From: Botryobacter ruber
GTDB lineage: Bacteria; Bacteroidota; Bacteroidia; Cytophagales; Hymenobacteraceae
Direction of reading: 5' to 3'
Assembly (NCBI RefSeq): GCF_003347595.2
Contig: NZ_QCZK02000049.1
Coordinates: forward strand, 124,001-188,000
Length of the DNA: 64,000 nt
This document shows positions 1 through 8,469 of the stretch, one piece after another. Below the pieces are notes generated by a model. The model saw nothing but the letters and a program-made list of their open reading frames with translations. It made no database searches and was not told where the DNA came from. A program made the position numbers and the translations under genes. Numbering within the stretch: position 1 is the first letter of the stretch; each line of letters begins with the position of its first letter.

Positions 1-736
1 CCTGCTGTTTCATTCTTTCAACAGCCGCCTGTTTTCCTCCTTCATCCAGTGCACCATTCGTCAGGTTGTTACCACCATACACTTTCCGTTCCCCTGCCAG
101 CGCCACTAGCTCTACCCGTTTGCGTTCACCCGGCTCAAAGCGTACCGCAGTGCCAGCCGGAATGTTCAGCCGGAAGCCGAAAGCTTTTTCGCGGTCGAAC
201 TGGAGTGCGGCGTTTGTCTCGAAAAACGGGTAGTGCGACCCTACCTGCACCGGGCGGTCGCCCATGTTGGTGACGTCGAGCGTTACGGTTTCCCGCCCTT
301 CGTTCAGGACGATGTCATCGGGTTGCAGCAGGTACTCCCCTGGGTTCGGACAGATCAGGTTATCAGGAGAATCTGTTAATTTTATTTTGTTAAGGCCGGA
401 ACCGTAAAGCGCCAGGTTCGAGTTTCCCTGCTCCCGGCACACCGGCTGGTGCACCGTAACGAGTTTGGTGCCGTCCGGGAAAGTACCTTCCACCTGCACT
501 TCGGCTATCATGTCGGCCACGCCTTCCATCACATCCTGCAGCCCCAGTATTTTTTTGCCTTTGTCCATGAGCGTCGCCACACTTTCGCCGTCCCGGATAA
601 ATTCGAGCAGCTGCGTGGCAATCAGCGCTACCGCTTCCGGGTAGTTTAACCGCAGGCCCCGCGCATACCGTTTCTGTGCCAGGAAGCCGGCGTTGTGCAG
701 CACCAGTTTGTCAATATCTTTGGGTGAGAGATGCAT
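1..736 (-). CDS. ureAB: Urease gamma-beta fusion subunit, 3' end off the window
   Basis: About 245 codons are visible, starting at ATG 736 and running off the left edge, so the C-terminus is missing. The first ~100 residues are the urease gamma subunit (start MHLSPKDIDKLVLH, then LMDKGKKILG and EGTFPDGTKLVTVHQP). After a linker of about 25 residues the beta subunit follows (PGEYLLQPDDIVLNEG, MGDRPVQVGSHYPFFETN, FEPGERKRVELVALAG). Gamma-beta fusions are known in several bacterial lineages. Together with UreC they form the cytoplasmic nickel enzyme that hydrolyses urea to ammonia and carbamate. ureC and the accessory genes are expected to the left of the window (inference). Only 17 bp separate it from ureH upstream, so the two are probably co-transcribed. 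Confidence 0.93.
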   Translation of the reverse strand, partial: MHLSPKDIDKLVLHNAGFLAQKRYARGLRLNYPEAVALIATQLLEFIRDGESVATLMDKGKKILGLQDVMEGVADMIAEVQVEGTFPDGTKLVTVHQPVCREQGNSNLALYGSGLNKIKLTDSPDNLICPNPGEYLLQPDDIVLNEGRETVTLDVTNMGDRPVQVGSHYPFFETNAALQFDREKAFGFRLNIPAGTAVRFEPGERKRVELVALAGERKVYGGNNLTNGALDEGGKQAAVERMKQQ

Positions 737-753
737 GGGTTGATTTTTTTTAA

Positions 754-1359
754 TTAGAGAAGAAGATGCTCGTATACCATCCAGCTGCCGTACCCGATGC
801 AGATCAGCGACGAAAGGATGACCACTCCTGCCCGCAGGTTGCGGCTGATTTTCATGCGCCTGGTAAACGGGATACCGAGCAGACTTGCTGCGAGAAACAT
901 CCCGGCAATTGAGCCAATGCCAAACACCAGCAGGTAACTGATTCCCAAAAACGGATTGCTGATGCGGCTCATCACCGACCCCACCAGTATACCACTCCCG
1001 GCCAGGCCATGCACTAAGCCAACCGTATACGCAAAGCTTTTCTGATAGCGGACCACCGGCGTTCGTGCAAAATTGTTTTTGTTCGTCAGGCGGCTGATGC
1101 CCATCAAAATCAGCATAATCCCCACAAAGGCTTCGAAGTAACCGGAACCGGCAAAGGTGAGGTTTGTGAGAATAATTATGGAGCCCAGGAGGACGATGGT
1201 CGTCGTATGGCCCAGGCCCCAGTACACGCCGTCTCTGGCAGCCAGCAGCAGGCTGTCGCGCCTGGATACGATGTTGCTGACCGCAATCAGGTGATCTGCC
1301 TCAAACGCATGCCCTACGCCTACCATTGCAGCAAACAGAACCGGTAACAGAGCTTCCAC
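754..1359 (-). CDS. ureH: UreH/NicO-family nickel permease of the urease operon
   Basis: A 201-residue, very hydrophobic protein with about six membrane segments. The HX4DH signature of NiCoT/UreH nickel transporters is present near the N-terminus as HAFEADH (residues 17-23). A second His-rich membrane motif, GLGHTTT, and LVHGLAGSGILVGS follow. Family knowledge: UreH-type proteins supply Ni2+ for urease maturation. Position 17 bp upstream of ureAB on the same strand fits that role. It is shorter than classical NiCoT proteins, as is usual for UreH. The exact metal is inferred from context; cobalt cannot be excluded. Confidence 0.88.
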   Translation of the reverse strand: MEALLPVLFAAMVGVGHAFEADHLIAVSNIVSRRDSLLLAARDGVYWGLGHTTTIVLLGSIIILTNLTFAGSGYFEAFVGIMLILMGISRLTNKNNFARTPVVRYQKSFAYTVGLVHGLAGSGILVGSVMSRISNPFLGISYLLVFGIGSIAGMFLAASLLGIPFTRRMKISRNLRAGVVILSSLICIGYGSWMVYEHLLL

Positions 1360-1464
1360 TTTTCGTGTCTTTGGGTTAAAACTAAATATAGGAAAACTTG
1401 CTTAAATAACCACCTGTTCCTGCTGAAAATCTGGACATTCCTTTTCCATTTTCTGATTTAAACA

Positions 1465-1496
1465 GGAGCAGCGGCTGTGGTGGCTGGTGTAGCAGA
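1465..1496 (+). repeat. 32-bp dispersed repeat, copy 1
   Basis: Starts GGAGCAGCGGCTGTGG and ends TGGTGTAGCAGA. It lies between the 3' end of menC and the 5' end of ureH, both on the minus strand. It matches the copies at 35899 and 52231 over nearly the full 32 bp. Confidence 0.8.
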
Positions 1497-1539
1497 CATT
1501 TTGAAACAAAACAGCAATGCTTTTGTCAGGCAACCTCCT

Positions 1540-2631
1540 TCAGCCCACTTCTCCCGGCCTTTTTACATCGCCCCATTCCTGCCCAGGCTTGTACCAGAGT
1601 TCGCCCCGCTCAATCTGCAGCGGCGAGGGGATATTGTTGTGGTAGAGCTGTCCGGTACCGAGGCCCTGCTGCAGGGTAATGTCGTAGTTGGCCGTGAACT
1701 GGCTGATGGCATTCAGGCCGATGTTCGATTCAAGCGCAGAGGTCATCCACCAGCCTATTTTCCGCTCCTCCGTCAGCTGTATCCATTCGGCACTGGCTGC
1801 CAGTCCGCCTACCAGCGTTGGCTTCAGGATAATGTACTGCGGCTTGATCTGGTCGAGCAGTTTTATTTTTTCGGGCAACTGCTGCACGCCGATCAGTTCT
1901 TCGTCGAGGGCGATGGGCACGGGGGTGTAGGCGCAGAGTTGGGCCATCAGGTCGGGCTGCCCGTGTTTGATGGGCTGCTCGATGGAGTGCAGTTCGTAGC
2001 GGGCCAGTCGTTCGAGCTTCCGAAAAGCTTCTTCTGGCGTAAAGGCGCCGTTGGCATCTACGCGTATGGTCAGTTTGTCGGCTCCTGCTGTGCTCCGGAT
2101 GGTTTCCAGCAGCTCCAGCTCCGTGGCAAAATGCAGGCTGCCTATTTTCAATTTAAGACAGGTATAGCCCTCCTCCAGCTTCTTTTGGATCTGCTCCTGC
2201 ATAAACTCCTTCTCCCCCATCCACACCAGGCCATTGATCGGGATTCCGGCCTCGCCGCGGCTAAAGGCATTGTCATAAATTTTCCGTTTGCCGCCGTTGC
2301 GCAAATCCAGCAGCGCCGTTTCGAGGGCAAACTTTACAGATGGCCAGGCTTCCAGCTCCAGTTCTGCGTCCAGCATCGTACCATCTTCGGTAAGTGCTGT
2401 GCCAGCATTAATTTTTTCACACACCGCCGCCAGTTGCTGCGACAGGTCTGCCCGGTAGTCGATGCTCAAGCCGGACAGCGGCGCGCACTCGCCAACCCCG
2501 ATCACATCGGGCTTCTCCTGCTGCCACAGCGAAACATAATAGACGGTGTGCTCAGTAATAGCCCCGCGGGAGGTGCGGGCATCGAACTTGAAGCGGAGCG
2601 TATGGGAGGTGAAGCGGGCCTGGTAGGTCAT
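1540..2631 (-). CDS. menC: o-Succinylbenzoate synthase (enolase superfamily)
   Basis: 363 residues, the usual length for a MenC-like muconate-lactonizing-enzyme subgroup protein. It dehydrates SHCHC to o-succinylbenzoate in menaquinone synthesis. The enolase-superfamily active site is visible in order: KxK as LKLKIG (K160, K162), metal ligands D192 (RVDANG), E218 (SIEQP) and D243 (ALDEE), and the second base K270 (ILKPTLVGG). The N-terminal capping domain occupies about residues 1-125. No other men gene is in the window, so the pathway assignment rests on the motif set. A dipeptide epimerase or N-acylamino acid racemase is the main alternative. A 395-aa open frame on the other strand is only its shadow. 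Confidence 0.87.
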   Translation of the reverse strand: MTYQARFTSHTLRFKFDARTSRGAITEHTVYYVSLWQQEKPDVIGVGECAPLSGLSIDYRADLSQQLAAVCEKINAGTALTEDGTMLDAELELEAWPSVKFALETALLDLRNGGKRKIYDNAFSRGEAGIPINGLVWMGEKEFMQEQIQKKLEEGYTCLKLKIGSLHFATELELLETIRSTAGADKLTIRVDANGAFTPEEAFRKLERLARYELHSIEQPIKHGQPDLMAQLCAYTPVPIALDEELIGVQQLPEKIKLLDQIKPQYIILKPTLVGGLAASAEWIQLTEERKIGWWMTSALESNIGLNAISQFTANYDITLQQGLGTGQLYHNNIPSPLQIERGELWYKPGQEWGDVKRPGEVG

Positions 2632-2849
2632 GTTTTCAGATTTTGGGATTCAGTTGACAATTAACTACTACTTGCAGTGCAGCGCTTAAAACTACAGCTT
2701 CTTCCGGTTAAGTTAAAACCAAATCCGGACTTCGTGAGTACATAGCACTTCAACCATACGTATACTAGTGAAAAGAGCTACTGGTGCAGGTGTCAGGTTA
2801 CACGGCTGCGGCGAAGCGCCAGTATTTACATCCTGATCAAAAAAACTGA

Positions 2850-4121
2850 ATGAGCACGCTGACAGCCACTATACCTCAGACAACGCTGGAACGGTACCGG
2901 AACATCCGGGCCCGTACAGAACAGATTTGCCAACCCCTGGAAGCCGAAGACACGGTGGTGCAACCCATTATCGATGTCAGTCCGCCGAAATGGCACATGG
3001 CGCACACCACCTGGTTTTTCGAAACGTTTGTGCTGGCGCCCCACCTGCCCGGGTACAAGCACTTTCATCCGAACTACGGTTACCTTTTCAACTCCTACTA
3101 CAACAGTGTAGGCAACCGCGTACAACGCGGCGAACGAAGCACCCTCACCCGTCCGCCCCTCCGCGACATTTACGCGTACCGGCAGCACGTGGACGAGCAC
3201 CTGGAACAGCTCCTGCAAAACCTGGACGATGCGAAAGCTACAGAAATTCTGCCCGTGCTGGAGCTGGGCCTGCAACATGAACAACAGCACCAGGAGCTGC
3301 TTATCACCGATATCAAGTACATCCTGAGCACCAATCCGCTCCTGCCGGCATATAAAAAGTCTGCTGCAGCTGCCACCACAGCCGCTGCTCCTGTTCCGGC
3401 AACCTTCCTGGAAGTTCCGGGCGGTGTTTACCACATCGGCTACCAGGGCGACGGCTTTAGCTTCGATAACGAGCTGGGGGTGCACGAGGTCCTGCTGCCC
3501 GAATTCAACATCATGAACCGCCTGGTAACCAACGGCGAATACCTGGAGTTTATGAACGATGGCGGCTACGAAGATTTCAGGCACTGGCTCGACGAAGGAC
3601 TGGCCTTTGTACGTGCTGCAAACATAAAAGCCCCGCTGAATTGGGTGCAGCAGGAGGGCGAGTGGCACCGCTTCAGCATGCACGGACTCGAGAAACTGAA
3701 CCCGCACCAGCCTGTCTGCCACCTCAGTTTTTACGAAGCCAACGCCTACGCCAGCTGGGCCGGAAAGCGCCTGCTCACCGAATTTGAATGGGAAGCAGCC
3801 GCGCAGGTTTATCCGCCGGACAAAGGCAATTTCGTGGAGTCGGAACTGCTGGAACCTGCCGCCGCCAACGCCGGTACAGCAGGCGTGCAACAACTTTTTG
3901 GCGATGTGTGGGAATGGACTTACAGCGCCTACCATCCTTATCCCGGCTTTTCAAAGGCGCCTGGCGCGCTGGGGGAATACAATGGCAAGTTTATGGTGAA
4001 CCAGATGGTGTTGCGGGGCGGCTCCTGTGCCACCCCCGAAAGCCACATCCGCACAACCTACCGTAATTTTTTTCACCCGGACAAACGCTGGCAGTACAAC
4101 GGTATCCGCCTGGCCCACTAA
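2850..4121 (+). CDS. egtB: Ergothioneine biosynthesis sulfoxide synthase EgtB
   Basis: 423 residues in two domains, like known EgtB. The N-terminal DinB-like domain (about 1-165) has the iron-binding triad H52 (WHMAHTTWFFE) and H143/H147 (GLQHEQQHQE). The C-terminal formylglycine-generating-enzyme fold (about 183-423) has PVCHLSFYEANAYASWAGKR, FGDVWEWTYSAY and LRGGSCATPESHIRTTYRNFF. Family knowledge: EgtB is an iron enzyme that uses O2 to join hercynine with gamma-glutamylcysteine or cysteine. The linker between domains (residues 171-181, SAAAATTAAAP) is encoded by a copy of the dispersed 32-bp repeat. egtD follows after 9 bp. No egtC is seen, so cysteine may be the sulfur donor (inference). 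Confidence 0.93.
   Translation: MSTLTATIPQTTLERYRNIRARTEQICQPLEAEDTVVQPIIDVSPPKWHMAHTTWFFETFVLAPHLPGYKHFHPNYGYLFNSYYNSVGNRVQRGERSTLTRPPLRDIYAYRQHVDEHLEQLLQNLDDAKATEILPVLELGLQHEQQHQELLITDIKYILSTNPLLPAYKKSAAAATTAAAPVPATFLEVPGGVYHIGYQGDGFSFDNELGVHEVLLPEFNIMNRLVTNGEYLEFMNDGGYEDFRHWLDEGLAFVRAANIKAPLNWVQQEGEWHRFSMHGLEKLNPHQPVCHLSFYEANAYASWAGKRLLTEFEWEAAAQVYPPDKGNFVESELLEPAAANAGTAGVQQLFGDVWEWTYSAYHPYPGFSKAPGALGEYNGKFMVNQMVLRGGSCATPESHIRTTYRNFFHPDKRWQYNGIRLAH
3360..3391 (-). repeat. 32-bp dispersed repeat inside egtB
   Basis: On the minus strand this reads GGAGCAGCGGCTGTGG then TGGCAGCTGCAGCAGA, a full 32-bp match to the family. On the coding strand it gives the Ser/Ala/Thr/Pro-rich linker between the two EgtB domains. 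Confidence 0.75.
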
Positions 4122-4130
4122 CCCTTATTT

Positions 4131-5138
4131 ATGCACGTGAAAGCACCCATCCGCCCGATCATAGACCTGAGCCTGAAAGCTGACGGCAGTACCGATACGG
4201 CCCTTTTTGCCCGCGACGTAGTAGCAGGCTTAAGCAAAAAGCAGAAAACACTCTCCTCCCGCTACTTTTACGATGCTACCGGCAGCAAACTGTTCCAGCA
4301 GATCATGGCGCTGCCCGAGTACTACCTCACCCGCTGTGAATTCGATGTGCTGACAGAGCAGAAACAAGCCATCTCCGCACGGTTTGGATCCGATGGTTTC
4401 TTCCATTTGATAGACCTCGGTGCCGGCGATGCCCTGAAAACCAAGATATTGCTGCGGGAGTTGTACCAGCAACAGCAGGAATTCGATTATGTACCCGTCG
4501 ATATTTCGGGCGATGCCATGCTCCACCTGACGCATGCCCTGCAGGCGGAACTCCCAAAGGTAAAGGTACAGGCTGTAGTAGGCGAATATTTCAGAGCCCT
4601 GGAGTGGCTGCAGGAGCACAAGCACGAACGGAAGGTGGTCCTGTTCCTGGGTTCCAACATCGGCAATTTCAACAAAGACGAAAGCCTGGCCTTCCTGAAA
4701 GTGATCCGGAGCTACCTAAAAGCCGGCGACAAGTTGCTGATGGGCCTCGACCTGCGCAAAGATCCGGACACCATTCTGCAGGCCTACAACGACCCCACCG
4801 GTGTTACGGCAGCCTTTAACCTGAACCTGCTGGAGCGCATCAACCGTGAACTCGGCGGAAACTTTGTACTGGAAAATTTCCGGCACTTCGCCACCTACAA
4901 CCCGCTGGAAGGCGTGATGCGCAGCTTCCTCATCAGCAAAGTAAAACAGCAAGTACACCTTGCCGCCGCAGATCAAACCTTCACATTCGATGCCTGGGAA
5001 GCCATCCACACTGAGAATTCTCATAAATACACGCTGGAACAGGCACAGGAAATGGGAAAGGCCTGCGGCTTCCGTACCGAAACTGTTTTCCAGGACCAAC
5101 AGGGCTGTTTTGCCGACGTATTGTTTGCCGTGGAATGA
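4131..5138 (+). CDS. egtD: L-histidine N-alpha-methyltransferase EgtD
   Basis: 335 residues, close to the usual 320. EgtD trimethylates histidine to hercynine with three S-adenosylmethionines, the first step of ergothioneine synthesis. Visible motifs are YFYDATGSKLFQQIMALPEYY (residues 43-63), the SAM-binding LIDLGAGDALKT, VPVDISGDAM, FLGSNIGNFNKDE and MGLDLRKDP. The C-terminal substrate-binding part contains SFLISKVKQQV and IHTENSHKYT. It begins 9 bp after egtB, so the two probably form one operon. The product is a cytoplasmic thione antioxidant. The stop codon is 8 bp from the stop of the convergent RAYT gene, with no terminator between them. Confidence 0.94.
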   Translation: MHVKAPIRPIIDLSLKADGSTDTALFARDVVAGLSKKQKTLSSRYFYDATGSKLFQQIMALPEYYLTRCEFDVLTEQKQAISARFGSDGFFHLIDLGAGDALKTKILLRELYQQQQEFDYVPVDISGDAMLHLTHALQAELPKVKVQAVVGEYFRALEWLQEHKHERKVVLFLGSNIGNFNKDESLAFLKVIRSYLKAGDKLLMGLDLRKDPDTILQAYNDPTGVTAAFNLNLLERINRELGGNFVLENFRHFATYNPLEGVMRSFLISKVKQQVHLAAADQTFTFDAWEAIHTENSHKYTLEQAQEMGKACGFRTETVFQDQQGCFADVLFAVE

Positions 5139-5146
5139 CAGCAGCT

Positions 5147-5806
5147 TCATGAGGTTGCAAAAAACATATCCTCCTTCCATTTTGCGGGATTATGCCGGAT
5201 ATAGTCGGCAATATTTTGGTACCCTCTTTCATGCCGGATGATATGTTCGTAGTAATTGCGTTGCCACAGTTTCCCATTAAAAGGAAGCCACCCCAGCTGT
5301 TTCACCCCCCGGATATATTCATTCGTCGTCATCGTTTTAAACCATTGCACCACCCGATGTAGGGGCGAACCCACGTGTTCGCCCAAAACAGGAGAACCGG
5401 AGCCTGAATCAGAAGCTGCCGAATAAGGGCGCATTGTTGGATCGGCTTGATTGGGAGCAGCATGATTGGGGTCATGATTGGGGGCAAAATCTGGGGCATT
5501 GTCTGGGTCATGATTAGGGCGAACACGTGGGTTCGCCCCTACGTTTACCACAATGGCGTGAAAATGATTGGGCATGACGATATATTCATCCAGTTCGATA
5601 TCCGGAAACTTTTCAGGTATCTTCTGCCACCATTTCTCAATGATACGACCGGCTTCATTTAGGAACAGCTGGCTGTTTCTGATGTCACCAAACAGGCACG
5701 ATTTGTTTTGGACACAGATGGTTATAAAATACGCACCTGCTTGCGTATAATCGTAACCTTTGAGGCGGATGGACCGGCGATGGTGAATCAGTGGGTTGTA
5801 GTTCAT
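5147..5806 (-). CDS. REP-associated tyrosine transposase (RAYT, Y1/IS200-like)
   Basis: 219 residues. HUH-type single-strand transposase features: YFITICVQNKSCLFGDI near the N-terminus, the His pair H81/H83 in IVMPNHFHAIV, and the catalytic Tyr region LWQRNYYEHIIRHERGYQ (Y185/Y186), then IADYIRHNPAKW. RAYTs are domesticated relatives of IS200/IS605 transposases linked to the spread of REP palindromes. Residues ~89-150 form a low-complexity insert rich in NHDP/AP units that is bounded by an exact 26-bp inverted repeat within the gene. No flanking target duplication or element ends were found. The gene sits antisense between egtD and an aminotransferase. Confidence 0.9.
   Translation of the reverse strand: MNYNPLIHHRRSIRLKGYDYTQAGAYFITICVQNKSCLFGDIRNSQLFLNEAGRIIEKWWQKIPEKFPDIELDEYIVMPNHFHAIVVNVGANPRVRPNHDPDNAPDFAPNHDPNHAAPNQADPTMRPYSAASDSGSGSPVLGEHVGSPLHRVVQWFKTMTTNEYIRGVKQLGWLPFNGKLWQRNYYEHIIRHERGYQNIADYIRHNPAKWKEDMFFATS
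5359..5542. repeat. Perfect 26-bp inverted repeat inside the RAYT gene (5359-5384 / 5517-5542)
   Basis: The arm at 5359-5384 begins GTAGGGGCGAACCCACG. The arm at 5517-5542 is its exact reverse complement over all 26 bases, with 132 bp between. Each arm contains its own near-palindrome (CGAACCCACGTGTTCG). In the transposase reading frame the arms encode VGANPRVRP (89-97) and GEHVGSPL (142-149). The spacer holds imperfect repeats of GATTGGGG/GGCAT units. Confidence 0.9.
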
Positions 5807-5886
5807 ACGTAATTCAACTCTAAGCTTATAGTCAAACCATACGGAAACAATACTTACCTTGTCACCTAATTGTAACCCCTACAGCC

Positions 5887-6996
5887 ATGCACCTCATCAA
5901 CCTCGCCTCCGGCCTCTCCTACTTTCCTACCCCCGAAAAGGCCACTGCTGCTGCCACCATTGCCTTAGCAGCTGATGTGAACGGAAAATACGGCCCTATG
6001 GAGGGAATTACGGAACTAAGAACTGCGATCGCCGAGAGGTATACAGCAGAAGGTGTGGTGACAGGTGCAGCACAGATTTTAATCACGCCCGGCAGCAAAA
6101 TGGCGCTGTTCAACCTGTTTTCGGTGCTCCTGCGGCACGGCGACGAAGTGGTGGTACCCACACCTTTCTGGTTTGGCTTTGAGGAACTGATGAAGTACAG
6201 CAAAGGAAAACTGGTGCCGCTGCCGACGACACTGGAAAGCAATTATACGTTAACGCCCGAAGCTCTCCGCAGTACCTTAAGCGACCGCAGCCGTATACTG
6301 TTACTAACCAACCCGGGCAACCCGACCGGACGGGTGTATACTAAACCGGAACTCGAAGCTATTCTTGACGTGGCAGCCGACTTCCCGAACCTTTATGTAT
6401 TGAGCGATGAGATTTATGACTTTGTTACTTACGGCAGCCCTTTTACTAGTATCCTTTCCTGCGAAGGGACGACGGAAAGAACAGTCGTAGTCGGCGGTAT
6501 TTCCAAAACCTTTGCCATGGCCGGCTGGCGGGTGGGCTACATTGTGGGCACCCCGGATCTGATTAGCCGTTTTCTCGACTTCCAGGCGAGTACCGAGGGC
6601 GGTATCAGTCCGTTGCTGCAGCATGCTGCCCTGGCTGCTATCGAAGCGCGTGCTGCTATACTCCCGCCCATGCTGCAGGCGCTCGACCAGAACAGGCAAC
6701 TGGTAAAGGAAAAGCTCGGGCTGATACCGCAGGTTAGATACGTTCTGCCACAGGGCGCCTACTACTTCTTCCCCGACTTCAGCTACTACATCAACAGCAG
6801 CACCCCCACCGGTGAAAAAATAGCTACCAGCACCGACCTTTGCCGCTACCTGAAAGAAACTGTTGCCCTGGAACTGGCTCCCGGCGATAAATTCCGGGCG
6901 CCGGGTCATGCCCGTATGTCGTTTGCAGTCGAGCAGGAGGTACTGGAGGAGGCAATGCAGCGGCTGATCCATGCCTTGCATCAGCTGCAGAATTAA
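5887..6996 (+). CDS. PLP-dependent aminotransferase, class I/II (fold type I)
   Basis: 369 residues. The aspartate-aminotransferase-type core is clear: GSKMALFNLFSVLL, LTNPGNPTGRVYT (N and P of the cofactor pocket), YVLSDEIYDFVTYG (Asp/Tyr pair), VGGISKTFAMAGWRVGYIVG with the Schiff-base Lys in SK, and PQGAYYFFPDFS. The N-terminus is slightly short for the family, beginning directly at LASGLSYFPTPEKA. Residues ~19-28 (ATAAATIALA) are encoded by a degenerate dispersed-repeat copy. The substrate cannot be read from sequence. It follows egtBD on the same strand once the antisense RAYT is ignored, so a role as C-S lyase in ergothioneine synthesis is possible but unproven. Confidence 0.88.
   Translation: MHLINLASGLSYFPTPEKATAAATIALAADVNGKYGPMEGITELRTAIAERYTAEGVVTGAAQILITPGSKMALFNLFSVLLRHGDEVVVPTPFWFGFEELMKYSKGKLVPLPTTLESNYTLTPEALRSTLSDRSRILLLTNPGNPTGRVYTKPELEAILDVAADFPNLYVLSDEIYDFVTYGSPFTSILSCEGTTERTVVVGGISKTFAMAGWRVGYIVGTPDLISRFLDFQASTEGGISPLLQHAALAAIEARAAILPPMLQALDQNRQLVKEKLGLIPQVRYVLPQGAYYFFPDFSYYINSSTPTGEKIATSTDLCRYLKETVALELAPGDKFRAPGHARMSFAVEQEVLEEAMQRLIHALHQLQN
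5943..5970 (-). repeat. Degenerate dispersed repeat inside the aminotransferase gene
   Basis: The minus strand reads AAGGCAATGGTGGCAGCAGC, almost the same as the intergenic copy at 35954. It encodes the Ala/Thr-rich segment near the N-terminus of the aminotransferase. It is weaker than the egtB copy and could be chance codon bias. Confidence 0.5.
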
Positions 6997-7009
6997 CTAA
7001 AAAAAACCG

Positions 7010-7017
7010 TACCTTTG
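7010..7017 (+). promoter_or_regulatory. Bacteroidota-type -7 promoter element for the MATE gene
   Basis: TACCTTTG matches the TAnnTTTG consensus exactly and lies 24 bp before the ATG at 7041. No good -33 TTG is seen at the usual distance. The position makes the downstream ATG a more likely start than the GTG at 7035. Confidence 0.6.
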
Positions 7018-7040
7018 CGGCCCTTTTAACAGCCGTGGGT

Positions 7041-8387
7041 ATGAGATCAGAAGAATACAGGGAGCACTTTTCAAAAAATTTCAGGCTGGCGTACCCGGTC
7101 ATCCTGAGCCAGCTGGGGCACATTCTCGTGAGTGTATTTGATAGCCTCATGGTGGGGCAGATCGGCACGCTGCCGCTGGCAGCCGCATCGCTGGGAAACA
7201 GCATCTTCACCATTACCCTTGTGTTCGGGTTGGGCGTATCCATGAGCATCACCCCGCTGATTGCCGGTGCCGACGGACGAAAAAACTATACCCGTATTTC
7301 GCTGCTCCTGCTCAACGGCCTGCTTTCAAACCTGCTGGTGGGTATCTTGCTGTTTGTGAGCGGCTACTTTCTGTCGCCTTTCATTTCGGTGCTTGGTCAA
7401 CCGGCGCCTGTGGTTTCACTGGCCGTTCCTTATCTCAATATCCTCTTCCTTTCGCTGGTGCCGCTGATGGTATTCCAGGCTTTCCGGCAATTTGCGGAGG
7501 GGCTGGCGCTTACCAGGCAGGCCATGTGGATTTCGGTTATTGCCAATGCCCTGAACATCATGCTAAACTACATTCTGATTTATGGCAAACTGGGCGCTCC
7601 AGCTTTGGGTCTGATTGGCGCCGGATGGGCTACGCTGATTTCGCGGGTGGTAATGGCCGGCATGATGGCGGGTTATGTGCTCTACAGCAGGCGCTTTGTT
7701 ATTTTCAGAAAATTCTTGAATTACCGGCACCTTTCGTTTGTGCACATGTACCACATTTTCCGGCTGGGCCTGCCTATTTCCGTGCAGATGATTTTTGAGA
7801 TGGGGGCCTTCAGCTTTTCGGCTGTGATGATTGGCTGGCTGGGAGCAAAAGAACTGGCGGCGCACCAGATTGCCATCAACGTGGCGTCGGTTACTTATAT
7901 GATGGCCAGTGGCTTTGCGGCGGCAGCCACCATCCGGGTTGGCAACCAGAAAGGACTGGGCAACTACCGGGCCATGCGCCTGGCAGGCAACAGCAGCTTT
8001 GTAATGGCGGCCCTGTTCATGACCGGCAGCGGGCTGCTGATGGTGCTCGGCAAGAGTCTGATCCCCATGCTTTACATCGACAACCCGGAAGTGATTGCCA
8101 TTGCTTCGGACCTGCTGCTGATTGCGGCGCTTTTTCAGATTTCGGATGGCGTGCAGGTGGTGGGGCTTGGGGCCTTGCGCGGCCTGGAAGATGTGCGCAT
8201 ACCGGGACTGATTTCATTGGTCGCCTACTGGGTTATCGGGTTGCCGGCTGGTTATTTTCTCTGTTTCAAGGCTGGCTTTGGCGTGAACGGCATCTGGACA
8301 GGTTTACTGATTGGACTTACGGTAGCTGCCATCCTGATTTACAGGCGGTTTCGCAGGCTCAGTCTGCGTTACAACTACAATAAATAA
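7041..8387 (+). CDS. MATE-family multidrug/Na+ antiporter (NorM-like)
   Basis: 448 residues from ATG 7041; an in-frame GTG at 7035 is the alternative start. Twelve hydrophobic segments fit the MATE fold of two six-helix halves. Family sequences are visible in the first half (YPVILSQLGHILVSVFDSLMVG, FRQFAEGLALTRQAM) and the second half (GLPISVQMIFEMGAFSFSAV, ELAAHQIAINVASVTYMMASG). Bacterial MATE proteins export cationic drugs and metabolites in exchange for Na+ or H+. Its own promoter element lies just upstream and the preceding aminotransferase ends 44 bp earlier. The substrate is unknown. Confidence 0.93.
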   Translation: MRSEEYREHFSKNFRLAYPVILSQLGHILVSVFDSLMVGQIGTLPLAAASLGNSIFTITLVFGLGVSMSITPLIAGADGRKNYTRISLLLLNGLLSNLLVGILLFVSGYFLSPFISVLGQPAPVVSLAVPYLNILFLSLVPLMVFQAFRQFAEGLALTRQAMWISVIANALNIMLNYILIYGKLGAPALGLIGAGWATLISRVVMAGMMAGYVLYSRRFVIFRKFLNYRHLSFVHMYHIFRLGLPISVQMIFEMGAFSFSAVMIGWLGAKELAAHQIAINVASVTYMMASGFAAAATIRVGNQKGLGNYRAMRLAGNSSFVMAALFMTGSGLLMVLGKSLIPMLYIDNPEVIAIASDLLLIAALFQISDGVQVVGLGALRGLEDVRIPGLISLVAYWVIGLPAGYFLCFKAGFGVNGIWTGLLIGLTVAAILIYRRFRRLSLRYNYNK

Positions 8388-8469
8388 AAAAATCCAAATT
8401 ACGGGCACCATTTCAAAAAGTTTCCTGTTAAGAAAATAACTGTGCATGTTCTACTTCTAATCAAACCAA

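Noticed and set aside
1477..2664. 395-aa open frame opposite menC
   Set aside because: It has no family motifs and lies wholly over menC, whose catalytic residues are all in place.
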